Source of the DNA: Eubacterium sp.
Lineage (GTDB): Bacteria; Bacillota; Clostridia; Lachnospirales; Lachnospiraceae
NCBI GenBank assembly: GCA_017541035.1
Contig: JAFXZW010000021.1
Span: forward strand, 1 to 64,000
DNA length: 64,000 bases
Direction of reading: 5' to 3'
Each line of letters begins with the position of its first letter. The first letter of the stretch is position 1. Shown piece by piece: positions 33,835-41,528 of the stretch. The position numbers were made by a program, and so were the translations under genes. Under the pieces are notes generated by a model, which did not search any database, was not told the origin of the DNA, and was given only the letters and a program-made list of their open reading frames with translations.

Positions 33835-34269
33835 TCATTCCCCCTTATTTTCCCCTGTCTTTTTCTTTCTGAATACAAGCAGCTTACTGAGCACATAATT
33901 GCCCACCGTAACAACCACCTGTACAACAAGCTTCATGATCTTATCGTTAAAATGCAGCACCGTGACTCCGAGAAACATCATTCCCATATCCAGCAAAAGG
34001 GTTCCCACCCTTGACAGGAAAAACTTCCCCGCTTCCGCGACACGGTTCGGGTTTTTACTTCGGAACACGAAGCTTCTGTTTGTAAAATATGCAAATGTGA
34101 CCGCCGCGATCCAGGAAATGACATTCGCCGTCTGGAGCTGTACCGGGTTTTCGGGGTCCAGCAGAAACCACACCAGAAGATAATAAGTACCGAGACTGAC
34201 CACTGTAGTCAGGCCGCCTATGATCAGATAGCGGATGATCTCCCCGTACTTTTCCCAAAACTCCTTCAC
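33835..34269 (-). CDS. GtrA-family membrane protein
   Basis: 144 residues, GTG start at 34269 behind AAGGAAG. Four predicted transmembrane helices with the GtrA pattern: YLIIGGLTTVVSLGTYYLLVW, NVISWIAAVTFAYFTNRSFVF, FFLSRVGTLLLDMGMMFLG and KLVVQVVVTVGNYVLSKLLVF. GtrA proteins are thought to flip or help move lipid-linked sugars. The upstream gene is a DPM1-like GT2 enzyme separated by 7 bp, the classical GtrA/GtrB pairing, so the two likely modify a wall or lipid polymer together. Confidence 0.9.
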   Translation of the reverse strand: MKEFWEKYGEIIRYLIIGGLTTVVSLGTYYLLVWFLLDPENPVQLQTANVISWIAAVTFAYFTNRSFVFRSKNPNRVAEAGKFFLSRVGTLLLDMGMMFLGVTVLHFNDKIMKLVVQVVVTVGNYVLSKLLVFRKKKTGENKGE

Positions 34270-34276
34270 GTCTTCC

Positions 34277-35197
34277 TTATTTCCTCTTCGCTATGATATA
34301 TTTCGGTCTTCCCTGTACTTCATTATAGATCTTGGCTATGTAATATCCGATGATACCCAGTGCGATCATGATCACACTTCCTGTAAAGCACTGCAGCGTG
34401 ATCACGGTGGTGAAGCCTGCCGCTGCCGTCCCGCTGAAATACTGGACCAGTGAGATCACTGTCAGGATAACCGACAGGATCAGCATGAACACTCCCAGAA
34501 ATGTAACAATCTGCATCGGGAAGGATGTAAAGGACGTAATATTAGACATGGCATACTTCGTCAGGGAGATGGTGGACCATTTGGACTGGCCCGCTTCCCG
34601 CTCTCTCACATCATAGCTGATCTGAGCCGTTTTGAAGCCCACCCAGGATGACAGAGCCCGGAAGAAAGCATTTCTCTCCGGCAGATTCTGCAGCACAAGA
34701 ACCGCCTTCCGGTCCAAAAGCTTAAAATCCGATGCGCGACTCATATCCACACCGGTGGATTTACTGATGATCCGATAGAAGGTTTTCGCCGCAAAACCGT
34801 GGGCGGCACTTTCATTCCCCCTGCTGCTCTTTACTCCTTCGATCACCTCATACCCCTGTTCCCACAGGCGGTACATTTCCACAAGCTTTTCCGGAGGATG
34901 CTGCAGATCGCAGTCCAGTACGGCCACACAATCGCCCTCCGCCTCGGTAAGCCCGGCAAACATGGCTGATTCCTTTCCGAAATTCCGGGAGAAGGAAACG
35001 CCTCTGACCTTATCATTGCGGTCAGCTGCTTCACAGATCTTTTCCCAGGTGCTGTCCTTTGATCCGTCATCCACAAAGATCAGTTCATACTCGATCTTCT
35101 CTTTTGACAAAATATCTGCGATGGTATTCGCCGCCTTCTCGATCATTTCTTCCTCGTTATAGGCCGGAAGCACCACCGACAGAAGCTTTTCTTCCAT
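34277..35197 (-). CDS. Glycosyltransferase family 2, polyprenyl-phosphate hexosyltransferase type (GtrB-like)
   Basis: 306 residues. GT-A fold motifs: SVVLPAYNEEEMIEKA, IFVDDGSKDSTW, and AVLDCDLQHPPEKLVEMYRLWEQG (DxD-type metal site). Two C-terminal helices (about 228-252 and 263-288) anchor it in the membrane. The family transfers glucose or another sugar from a nucleotide sugar to undecaprenyl phosphate; the donor is not determined. ATG behind GAGGAAG. Paired with GtrA downstream. Confidence 0.9.
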   Translation of the reverse strand: MEEKLLSVVLPAYNEEEMIEKAANTIADILSKEKIEYELIFVDDGSKDSTWEKICEAADRNDKVRGVSFSRNFGKESAMFAGLTEAEGDCVAVLDCDLQHPPEKLVEMYRLWEQGYEVIEGVKSSRGNESAAHGFAAKTFYRIISKSTGVDMSRASDFKLLDRKAVLVLQNLPERNAFFRALSSWVGFKTAQISYDVREREAGQSKWSTISLTKYAMSNITSFTSFPMQIVTFLGVFMLILSVILTVISLVQYFSGTAAAGFTTVITLQCFTGSVIMIALGIIGYYIAKIYNEVQGRPKYIIAKRK

Positions 35198-35275
35198 GAA
35201 ATCTTCCTCAATATCGATATCTGTATATCTACCCGAAAAGCCGATTCCGTACGGAACCGGGGCTCCTGATCGTGA

Positions 35276-37261
35276 TCAGCTGATCATAGAGCCTGCAGGA
35301 ACATCCGTCTCTGTCGTGAGAAGTGTGAGATTCCCTTCCGCATCCTCCGCACAGAGCAGCATTCCCTGTGATTCCACACCTGCGAGACGGGCCGGCTGAA
35401 GATTCGTGATCACCACAACCTTCTTACCCACCATCTGCTCAGGTGAATAATAATTCTTGATCCCGGATACGATCTGCAGGACACGTCCCGCAACCTGTAC
35501 CTGGGAGCAGATCAGCTTCTTGGACTTCGGAACCTCCTCACAGCTGAGGACTTCCCCCACCTGCAGCTGCATACGGTCGAAATCCTCGATGGAGATTTGT
35601 TCCTTCTGCACCGCATCCAGCTTCACGGGTTCCTTCTTCTCGGGAGCTTTTTCCTTTTTCACGGGCTTTTCAGGTTCCGGTGTCTTTGCGGGGAAACGTA
35701 CTGCCAGTTCCTCCAGCATCTTAGGTGTATCGATCCTTGCAAAAAGGATCTCCGGCTTCTCCGTGACTCTCAGTCCGGAAGGATACAGACCAAAGGTCCC
35801 CAGCTCGGTACAGCGCCGAAGCGTTGTTCCCAGCTGTACAGCGATCTTGTCTGCCGTTTCAGGCAGGAAGGACTGCAGCAGGCTGGCACCGATGGTGATT
35901 CCCTCTACCAGATTGTAAAGTACCGTCGCCAGACGGCCCTTTTTTTCCTCATCCTTGCCGAGTACCCAGGGCTCCGTCTCATCAATGTATTTATTCAGTC
36001 TCCGGAAAATGTTGAAGATCTCAGTCAATGCATCCGCGATCTTCAGGTGCTCCATACACTCATTCACATGGATGCGGTAAGCCCGGATACAGTTGATCAG
36101 ATCTGTGTCCACATCCTCTGTTATATTCGTATTTGAAACAACACCGTCGAAATACTTATTCACCATGGCCACGGTACGATTGACCAGATTCCCCAATGTA
36201 TTCGCCAGATCGGAATTGATCCGCTCGATCAGCAGCTCCCAGGAGATCACGCCGTCATTCTCGAAGGGCATCTCATGCAGCACAAAATAACGGACCGCAT
36301 CCACTCCGAACAGCTCCACCATATCATCCGCATAAAGCACATTTCCACGGGATTTGCTCATCTTTCCGTCGGATTGGATCAGCCAGGGATGGCCGAATAC
36401 CTGCTTCGGAAGCGGAACATCCAATGCCATCAGCATGATGGGCCAGTATATGGTATGGAAACGCAGAATGTCCTTGCCGATGAGATGCAGATCGGCCGGC
36501 CAGTATTTCTTGAAAAGCTCACCGTGGTTGCCGTCTGCGTCGTAGCCCAGTCCGGTAATATAGTTGGAGAGCGCATCGATCCACACATAAACCACATGCT
36601 TCGGATCAAAATCCACGGGAATGCCCCATTTGAAAGAGGTACGGGATACGCAGAGATCCTGAAGTCCCGGTTTCAGGAAGGTATTCACCATCTCATTTTT
36701 CCGGGATTCCGGCTGGATAAACTCCGGATGATCCTCGATATACTGCATCAGCCGGTCGGCGTATTTGCTCATTCTGAAGAAATAGGCTTCTTCCCTTGCG
36801 GGCTGTACTTCACGCCCGCAGTCCGGGCATCTCCCGTCCTTCAGCTGTCCGGGAGTCCAGAAGGATTCGCAGGGAGTGCAGTACATTCCCTCATACTCTC
36901 CCTTGTAGATATCACCCTTATCATACAGCTTCCGGAAGATCTTCTGGACCTGTTTTTCATGCTCCGGTTCCGTGGTCCGGATAAAACGATCGTAGGAGGT
37001 ATTCATCAGATCCCAGATCCTTTTGATCTCTCCGGCCTTCTCATCCACATATTCCTTCGGTGTGGAAAGATTCTCAAATGCCTTGATCTCGATCTTCTGA
37101 CCGTGCTCATCGGTTCCGGTCTGGAAATGCACATCATAACCCACATAACGCTTGTACCGGGCGATGGCGTCTGCCAGTATGATCTCATAGGTATTTCCGA
37201 TGTGCGGCTTACCCGAGGCATATGTGATCGCGGTCGTGATATAATAGGGTTTCTTTGCCAT
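35276..37261 (-). CDS. metG: Methionyl-tRNA synthetase with C-terminal tRNA-binding domain
   Basis: 661 residues. Class I signature HIGN in TYASGKPHIGNTYEIILAD, zinc knuckle CTPCESF...CPDCGR (about 128-148), KMSKSRGNVLYAD, and an anticodon-binding helical domain (about 380-520). A Lys/Glu/Pro-rich linker leads to an EMAPII/Trbp111-like OB domain (about 560-661) with MQLQVGEVLSCEEVPKSKKL. It charges tRNA-Met in the cytosol. In many Firmicutes metG is next to tatD; here the two are about 20 kb apart. Confidence 0.97.
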   Translation of the reverse strand: MAKKPYYITTAITYASGKPHIGNTYEIILADAIARYKRYVGYDVHFQTGTDEHGQKIEIKAFENLSTPKEYVDEKAGEIKRIWDLMNTSYDRFIRTTEPEHEKQVQKIFRKLYDKGDIYKGEYEGMYCTPCESFWTPGQLKDGRCPDCGREVQPAREEAYFFRMSKYADRLMQYIEDHPEFIQPESRKNEMVNTFLKPGLQDLCVSRTSFKWGIPVDFDPKHVVYVWIDALSNYITGLGYDADGNHGELFKKYWPADLHLIGKDILRFHTIYWPIMLMALDVPLPKQVFGHPWLIQSDGKMSKSRGNVLYADDMVELFGVDAVRYFVLHEMPFENDGVISWELLIERINSDLANTLGNLVNRTVAMVNKYFDGVVSNTNITEDVDTDLINCIRAYRIHVNECMEHLKIADALTEIFNIFRRLNKYIDETEPWVLGKDEEKKGRLATVLYNLVEGITIGASLLQSFLPETADKIAVQLGTTLRRCTELGTFGLYPSGLRVTEKPEILFARIDTPKMLEELAVRFPAKTPEPEKPVKKEKAPEKKEPVKLDAVQKEQISIEDFDRMQLQVGEVLSCEEVPKSKKLICSQVQVAGRVLQIVSGIKNYYSPEQMVGKKVVVITNLQPARLAGVESQGMLLCAEDAEGNLTLLTTETDVPAGSMIS

Positions 37262-37287
37262 GATATTCCCTCCTTTTATACAGATAT

Positions 37288-37315
37288 GCAGGATTTTCCG
37301 TACAGAAAATCCTGC
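37288..37315. terminator. Perfect 11-bp hairpin between murA and metG
   Basis: GCAGGATTTTC and GAAAATCCTGC arms around CGTACA. It is 90 bp past the murA stop and 27 bp before the metG start. There is no downstream U-run, so it may be an attenuating or processing hairpin and not a full terminator. Confidence 0.6.
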
Positions 37316-37404
37316 AGCTTTGATTTGCTTATTGGTATTTCGTAAAATGTTCTTCTCCGAAGCAGAAGTCCTCTGTTATCCGGTGAAAATCATGCTCCGG
37401 CGGA

Positions 37405-38709
37405 TCATACCACCTTCAGCTTGAATTTCTGCCGGGAACGCTCGGAATCCACAATCTCGATCTCTCCGCCCAACGCGCGGATCTTCGTATCGAAATCTTC
37501 ATAACCTCGTTTTACATACTGGATATCATCAATAAAGCTGACACCCTCTGCAGCCAGCGCTGCAATCACCAGCGCCGCGCCGGCCCGGAGATCCGAAGCC
37601 GTCAGATTCGCACCGGTAAAACCGGGCACGCCTGTAATGATCGCCGTATTTCCTTCCACACGGATCTTTGCTCCCATTCGGATCAGCTCCGCCACGTACC
37701 GGAAACGATTTTCGAAAATGCTTTCCGTCACTATGCTGATCCCGTCCGAAAGGCAGAGAGCTGTCGCGATCTGTGCCTGCATATCCGTAGGAAATCCGGG
37801 GTACGGCAGTGTTTTTACCTGTGTGGAACGTAAAGCTCCGTCTGCCATGACACGCACCGAATCATCGTATTCAATGACACGGGCCCCCATATCCACAAGC
37901 TTTGAGGAGATTGCCTCCAGATGCTTGGGGATCACGTTGCGGATCAGGACATTTCCTCTGGTGGCCACAGCCATGGCCATAAAGGTTCCCGCTTCAATCT
38001 GGTCGGGAATGATGGAATACTCCGCACCATGCAGCCTTGAAACTCCCCGGACACGGATCACATCCGTTCCGGCTCCCTTGATATTTGCTCCCATGGTATT
38101 CAGGAAGTTGGCCACGTCTACGATATGCGGTTCTTTTGCCGCATTCTCAATGGTAGTCTTTCCCTCCGCCAGGGTAGCCGCCAGCATGATATTGATGGTA
38201 GCACCTACAGATACGGTATCCAGATAAATATGAGCTCCGGTCAGTTCCTCCGCTTCCGCCACAACCTTACCGCCGGAAACGATATCCACCTTCGCCCCCA
38301 GGGTCTCAAAGCCCTTGATATGAAGATCGATGGGGCGGGAGCCAATGTCACAACCACCGGGAAGGGCCACATTTGCATAGCGGTACTTGCCCAGCAGAGC
38401 TCCGATCAGATAATAGGATGCACGGATCTTCCGGATATATTCATCGTCAACGGAAAGGCCGCGATCTCCCCTGATGCCGCTGCCATTAATGACCACGGTA
38501 TGCCGGTCCAGATAACGCACCTTTGCGCCGATATTTTCCATAGCCTTCAACAGGGTACGGGTATCGCTGACAAAGGGGACATTTTCTACCACAACTTCTT
38601 CATCCGTCATGATAGCAGCCGCGAGGATTCCCAGCGCGGCGTTCTTCGCGCCTGCAATGGTCACCTCTCCCTCCAGCGGTGTTCCGCCCCGGATTGCATA
38701 CTGTTCCAT
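37405..38709 (-). CDS. murA: UDP-N-acetylglucosamine 1-carboxyvinyltransferase
   Basis: 434 residues. EPSP-synthase-like fold with IAGAKNAALGILAAAI (Lys and Asn), the flexible loop VALPGGCDIGSRPIDLH carrying the fosfomycin-reactive Cys, IPDQIEAGTFM, and a C-terminal RGYEDFDTKIRALGGEIE. It catalyses the first committed step of peptidoglycan synthesis using PEP and UDP-GlcNAc. Firmicutes often have two MurA types; whether this is MurA1 or MurA2 is not resolved here. Strong promoter about 65 bp upstream. Confidence 0.96.
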   Translation of the reverse strand: MEQYAIRGGTPLEGEVTIAGAKNAALGILAAAIMTDEEVVVENVPFVSDTRTLLKAMENIGAKVRYLDRHTVVINGSGIRGDRGLSVDDEYIRKIRASYYLIGALLGKYRYANVALPGGCDIGSRPIDLHIKGFETLGAKVDIVSGGKVVAEAEELTGAHIYLDTVSVGATINIMLAATLAEGKTTIENAAKEPHIVDVANFLNTMGANIKGAGTDVIRVRGVSRLHGAEYSIIPDQIEAGTFMAMAVATRGNVLIRNVIPKHLEAISSKLVDMGARVIEYDDSVRVMADGALRSTQVKTLPYPGFPTDMQAQIATALCLSDGISIVTESIFENRFRYVAELIRMGAKIRVEGNTAIITGVPGFTGANLTASDLRAGAALVIAALAAEGVSFIDDIQYVKRGYEDFDTKIRALGGEIEIVDSERSRQKFKLKVV

Positions 38710-38746
38710 GTGACTCTACTTTCTCTCTCAGACTTGACTGTATTAC

Positions 38747-38760
38747 GGGCTCGCGAGCCC
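38747..38760 (-). promoter_or_regulatory. Palindromic hairpin in the murA 5' leader
   Basis: GGGCTCGCGAGCCC is a perfect 14-base palindrome 13 bases downstream of the -10 hexamer, i.e. at or near the transcript start. It could be a dimeric-repressor site or a 5' stabilising hairpin. Confidence 0.5.
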
Positions 38761-38772
38761 ACAATCTGTTGG

Positions 38773-38802
38773 ATTATATCATATATACGGGTATTACGTC
38801 AA
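38773..38802 (-). promoter_or_regulatory. Promoter of murA
   Basis: Minus strand TTGACG (38802-38797), 18-base spacer, perfect TATAAT (38778-38773). Confidence 0.85.
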
Positions 38803-38847
38803 GTTTTTACGCGTTACCCGGAGAAAAGCAGGAAAGAATTCCAAAAC

Positions 38848-39468
38848 TTAACCCAAAATCTTCGCCATAAGTTCCTTCTGAACATGATCCGAATCAGCAT
38901 GAAAGATATCTATGCAGCTATCATCACTGCTTCGATCCCGAAATGCAGGAAAAAGGAAACCGAATTCCGGCTTTCCCGGTTCGTATTCGCCAACCAGCGG
39001 AGAAATAGCACATATGAGAAAGTCATATACTTCTTCCCCGCCTTCCATCCACTCTCCGTCCGTTCCCCTGGCAGGAACATCATATGAACCGGAGAACATG
39101 AAGATGCTATACTCATTTTCGGTTCTGTAATTCTCTCCAACAACCTCATAGAATATGCTGAGCAGGGCATCATCCTTTAGTTCATTCTTTCTCAAAGCGG
39201 AAAGGAGCGACCACATACCGTTCTTTCTGGCTTCTCCCATCGGGAATCTGTATTCTTTTAACTGTTCATTCGTCTTTGCAAATGGAATCGCCTTTGCAAT
39301 TTCAAGATTCCTCCTGGTTTCGGAGGGATTCAGCTTCCCGAAATGTATGTTAAATGTACCATTATCGAAGCCATCTGTATCCATGTATGCTCCTGCAACC
39401 CTAATGAAACAATTTCGGGATGGATTCATCCGTCGTGTCAGCTCTAACATGTCATCTCTGTTAATCAT
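38848..39468 (-). CDS. DUF4317-family protein, C-terminally truncated
   Basis: About 206 residues from ATG 39468 (MINRDDMLELTRRMNPSRN), in keeping with the usual MNKKDVLELKKRF-like start of this family; a TTG at 39477 is also in frame. The middle keeps family features, such as NEYSIFMFSGSYDVPA and EFGFLFPAFRDRSSD. As I recall the family, members run to roughly 350-400 residues and continue well past the FPAFxDR segment, while this one stops soon after it with MAKILG. No continuing homologous frame is apparent in the 138 bp to murA. It may be a decaying duplicate or a natural short form. Function of the family is unknown. Confidence 0.65.
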   Translation of the reverse strand: MINRDDMLELTRRMNPSRNCFIRVAGAYMDTDGFDNGTFNIHFGKLNPSETRRNLEIAKAIPFAKTNEQLKEYRFPMGEARKNGMWSLLSALRKNELKDDALLSIFYEVVGENYRTENEYSIFMFSGSYDVPARGTDGEWMEGGEEVYDFLICAISPLVGEYEPGKPEFGFLFPAFRDRSSDDSCIDIFHADSDHVQKELMAKILG

Positions 39469-39539
39469 TCGTATCAAATTCCTTTCGCCTTTAAGCTACT
39501 CTGATCAGCTTGATCGACTCCTCCATGACTTTACGCATC

Positions 39540-40841
39540 TCACAGGAAGTAACGGATCCGGAATGTACTTCCCTCGCCCTTTTCCGATGTGACCGTGATC
39601 CTTCCGCCGCCGTTTTTGATGATGCTGGAGGCAAGAGAAAGACCGATCCCCACGGATTCCCGGCGGGCATTTGCCGCGCGGTAAAACCTTTCAAAAATGT
39701 GCGGGAGATCCTCTTCCGGTATTCCTTCTCCGGTATCACGGATGGTAAGCTCGGCGAATACCGTTGTACTTTGCAGAGAAAGGTATACCTTCTCCCCTGT
39801 CCGACTATGCTCGATGCAGTTTTTCAGAATGTTGCTGACCGCTTCCATCTGCCAGTCCGGATCTCCGATCATTTTTGCTTCCGGAATCTCTTCCGGACCC
39901 ACAATCTTACCCTTCGTCTCATTTTCCCAGACCACCTCCACTCCGGCGATCTCGGACAGGATACCCAGCTTCTTCCGCGCCTCCTCTGCCACGGCCTTAA
40001 GACTCATCTCCTCTTTCTTCAGCTCCACCGTTCCGGCATCAATCGGCGCCAGCTTCAGCAGGATCTGCACCAGCGAGGAAACCCATTCCAGCTGGATACT
40101 GGTCTCCCGGATGAATTCCTTTCTCAGCTCCTCCGGCATTTCCGGATCATCCATGAGATTATCCAAATGGATGCGCATGGAGGCTATGGGTGTTTTCAGC
40201 TGATGGGAAATATCCGCCAGCCAACGGGAGAGATCCTCGCTCTTCTCCCGGGATTCCTCCGCTGAAGTCCGAAGAAGCTGGGTAATCTTGAAAATGTCGC
40301 TCTGCAGAAGGGAGAGATCCCCCTCCTCCGTCTGCGTAAGCTTAAGATCATAGCTTCCCCGGTTCAGTTCCGCGAAATATCCCTGTAATTCCTGCACCTC
40401 CCTGTGCACTCTTCTGCGATGCAGGATATACAGGATCAGAATAAAAAGAAGAAAAAGAAAGCCCATGGCCAGATTAAAGATAAGCAGTCTGTTCCGAAGA
40501 CGGCTTCCCTCTGCGTCAAAATAGTCCTCGTCATAGCCATAGCGCTGGAGCATGACATTTCCCTTATCATATATTTCCGGATCCGCATATCCATATTCCT
40601 TTTTCTTAATGAGCTGCATGATCTCCGCGTCCGAAAGCCCGGGAAGTTCTTTTCTCAGAACCCCGGCCATCTCCGCCATGTAGCTTCTCTCCTGCTCATT
40701 ACTTTTCCGGATCAGCATTAGATTGCCATACACCAAAAGAACTGCCAGCAGGAGTATTCCCACTGCCGGCAGCAGTATATTCATATAAAGCTTGGATCGG
40801 CGGCCTTTTCCGTCCTGCCGCGGGTCGGAGGCACTTCTCAT
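39540..40841 (-). CDS. Sensor histidine kinase of the ABC-linked two-component system
   Basis: 433 residues. Two transmembrane helices (about 22-46 and 137-161) flank a 90-residue extracytoplasmic part. Then a HAMP-like linker, the phospho-His box WLADISHQLKTPIASM (about 208-223), and HATPase_c motifs: LKNCIEHSR (N box), DTGEGIPEEDL (G1) and GIGLSLASSIIKNGGGRI (G2). It would phosphorylate the response regulator encoded just upstream; the ATGA overlap (stop and start share bases 40838-40841) shows translational coupling. The signal is unknown. Confidence 0.9.
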   Translation of the reverse strand: MRSASDPRQDGKGRRSKLYMNILLPAVGILLLAVLLVYGNLMLIRKSNEQERSYMAEMAGVLRKELPGLSDAEIMQLIKKKEYGYADPEIYDKGNVMLQRYGYDEDYFDAEGSRLRNRLLIFNLAMGFLFLLFILILYILHRRRVHREVQELQGYFAELNRGSYDLKLTQTEEGDLSLLQSDIFKITQLLRTSAEESREKSEDLSRWLADISHQLKTPIASMRIHLDNLMDDPEMPEELRKEFIRETSIQLEWVSSLVQILLKLAPIDAGTVELKKEEMSLKAVAEEARKKLGILSEIAGVEVVWENETKGKIVGPEEIPEAKMIGDPDWQMEAVSNILKNCIEHSRTGEKVYLSLQSTTVFAELTIRDTGEGIPEEDLPHIFERFYRAANARRESVGIGLSLASSIIKNGGGRITVTSEKGEGSTFRIRYFL

Positions 40842-41512
40842 TTTGCCTCCTCCGTGTCAATGCGGTATCCCATGCCCTTTACCGTACGGATTACATCTGC
40901 ATCACCCAGCTTTTCCCGGATTCTCTTTATGTAAACCGTCAACGTATTGTCTTCTACAAAATTTCCGGAGGCATCCCAGATACGGTCCAGGATCTTCTCC
41001 CGGGTCATCAGCTGACCCGTGTTCTGCATCAGCATCAGCAAAATGCGGTACTCCAGCTGGGTAAACTCCACTTCCTGCCCTCTAACGAAGACCTGATCCT
41101 TCTCTGTGTCGATCTCCACATCTCCTGCCACAAGATTCTTTTTCGTCTTTCCGGATCTCCGCAGCACCGCTTCTACCCGGGAGGTCAGCTCCCGATTCCG
41201 GAAGGGCTTCAGGATATAATCATCCGCGCCCAGTTCGAATCCTTGCACGACATCATTTTCCTCATCTCTTGCTGTAAGGAAAATAACCGGAATATCCGTC
41301 TCCTCCTTCAGCTGCTTACAGAGATCAAATCCGCTTCCGTCCGGAAGGTTCACATCCAGAATGGCCACATCAAACTGCATGCGGGCCAGTCTGTCATCTG
41401 CCATATGCTTAGACATACAGACCACTACCTCGTATCCCGCCTGCTCCAGCGTATACTGGAGTCCGCGGATAAGCATGGGACTGTCTTCCACCAAAAGTAG
41501 TTTTAACTTCAT
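40838..41512 (-). CDS. OmpR-family response regulator
   Basis: 224 residues from ATG 41512, with GGAGG 6 bases upstream; a longer frame reaches 41590 inside the permease gene. Receiver domain LLVEDSPMLIRG...VAILDVNLPDGSG (phospho-Asp) ...VIFLTARDEE...YILKPF (Lys), then a winged-helix output domain ending RIREKLGDADVIRTVKGMGYRID. It probably controls the adjacent ABC transporter operon. Confidence 0.94.
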   Translation of the reverse strand: MKLKLLLVEDSPMLIRGLQYTLEQAGYEVVVCMSKHMADDRLARMQFDVAILDVNLPDGSGFDLCKQLKEETDIPVIFLTARDEENDVVQGFELGADDYILKPFRNRELTSRVEAVLRRSGKTKKNLVAGDVEIDTEKDQVFVRGQEVEFTQLEYRILLMLMQNTGQLMTREKILDRIWDASGNFVEDNTLTVYIKRIREKLGDADVIRTVKGMGYRIDTEEAK

Positions 41513-41528
41513 TTCAACCTCCAACTTA

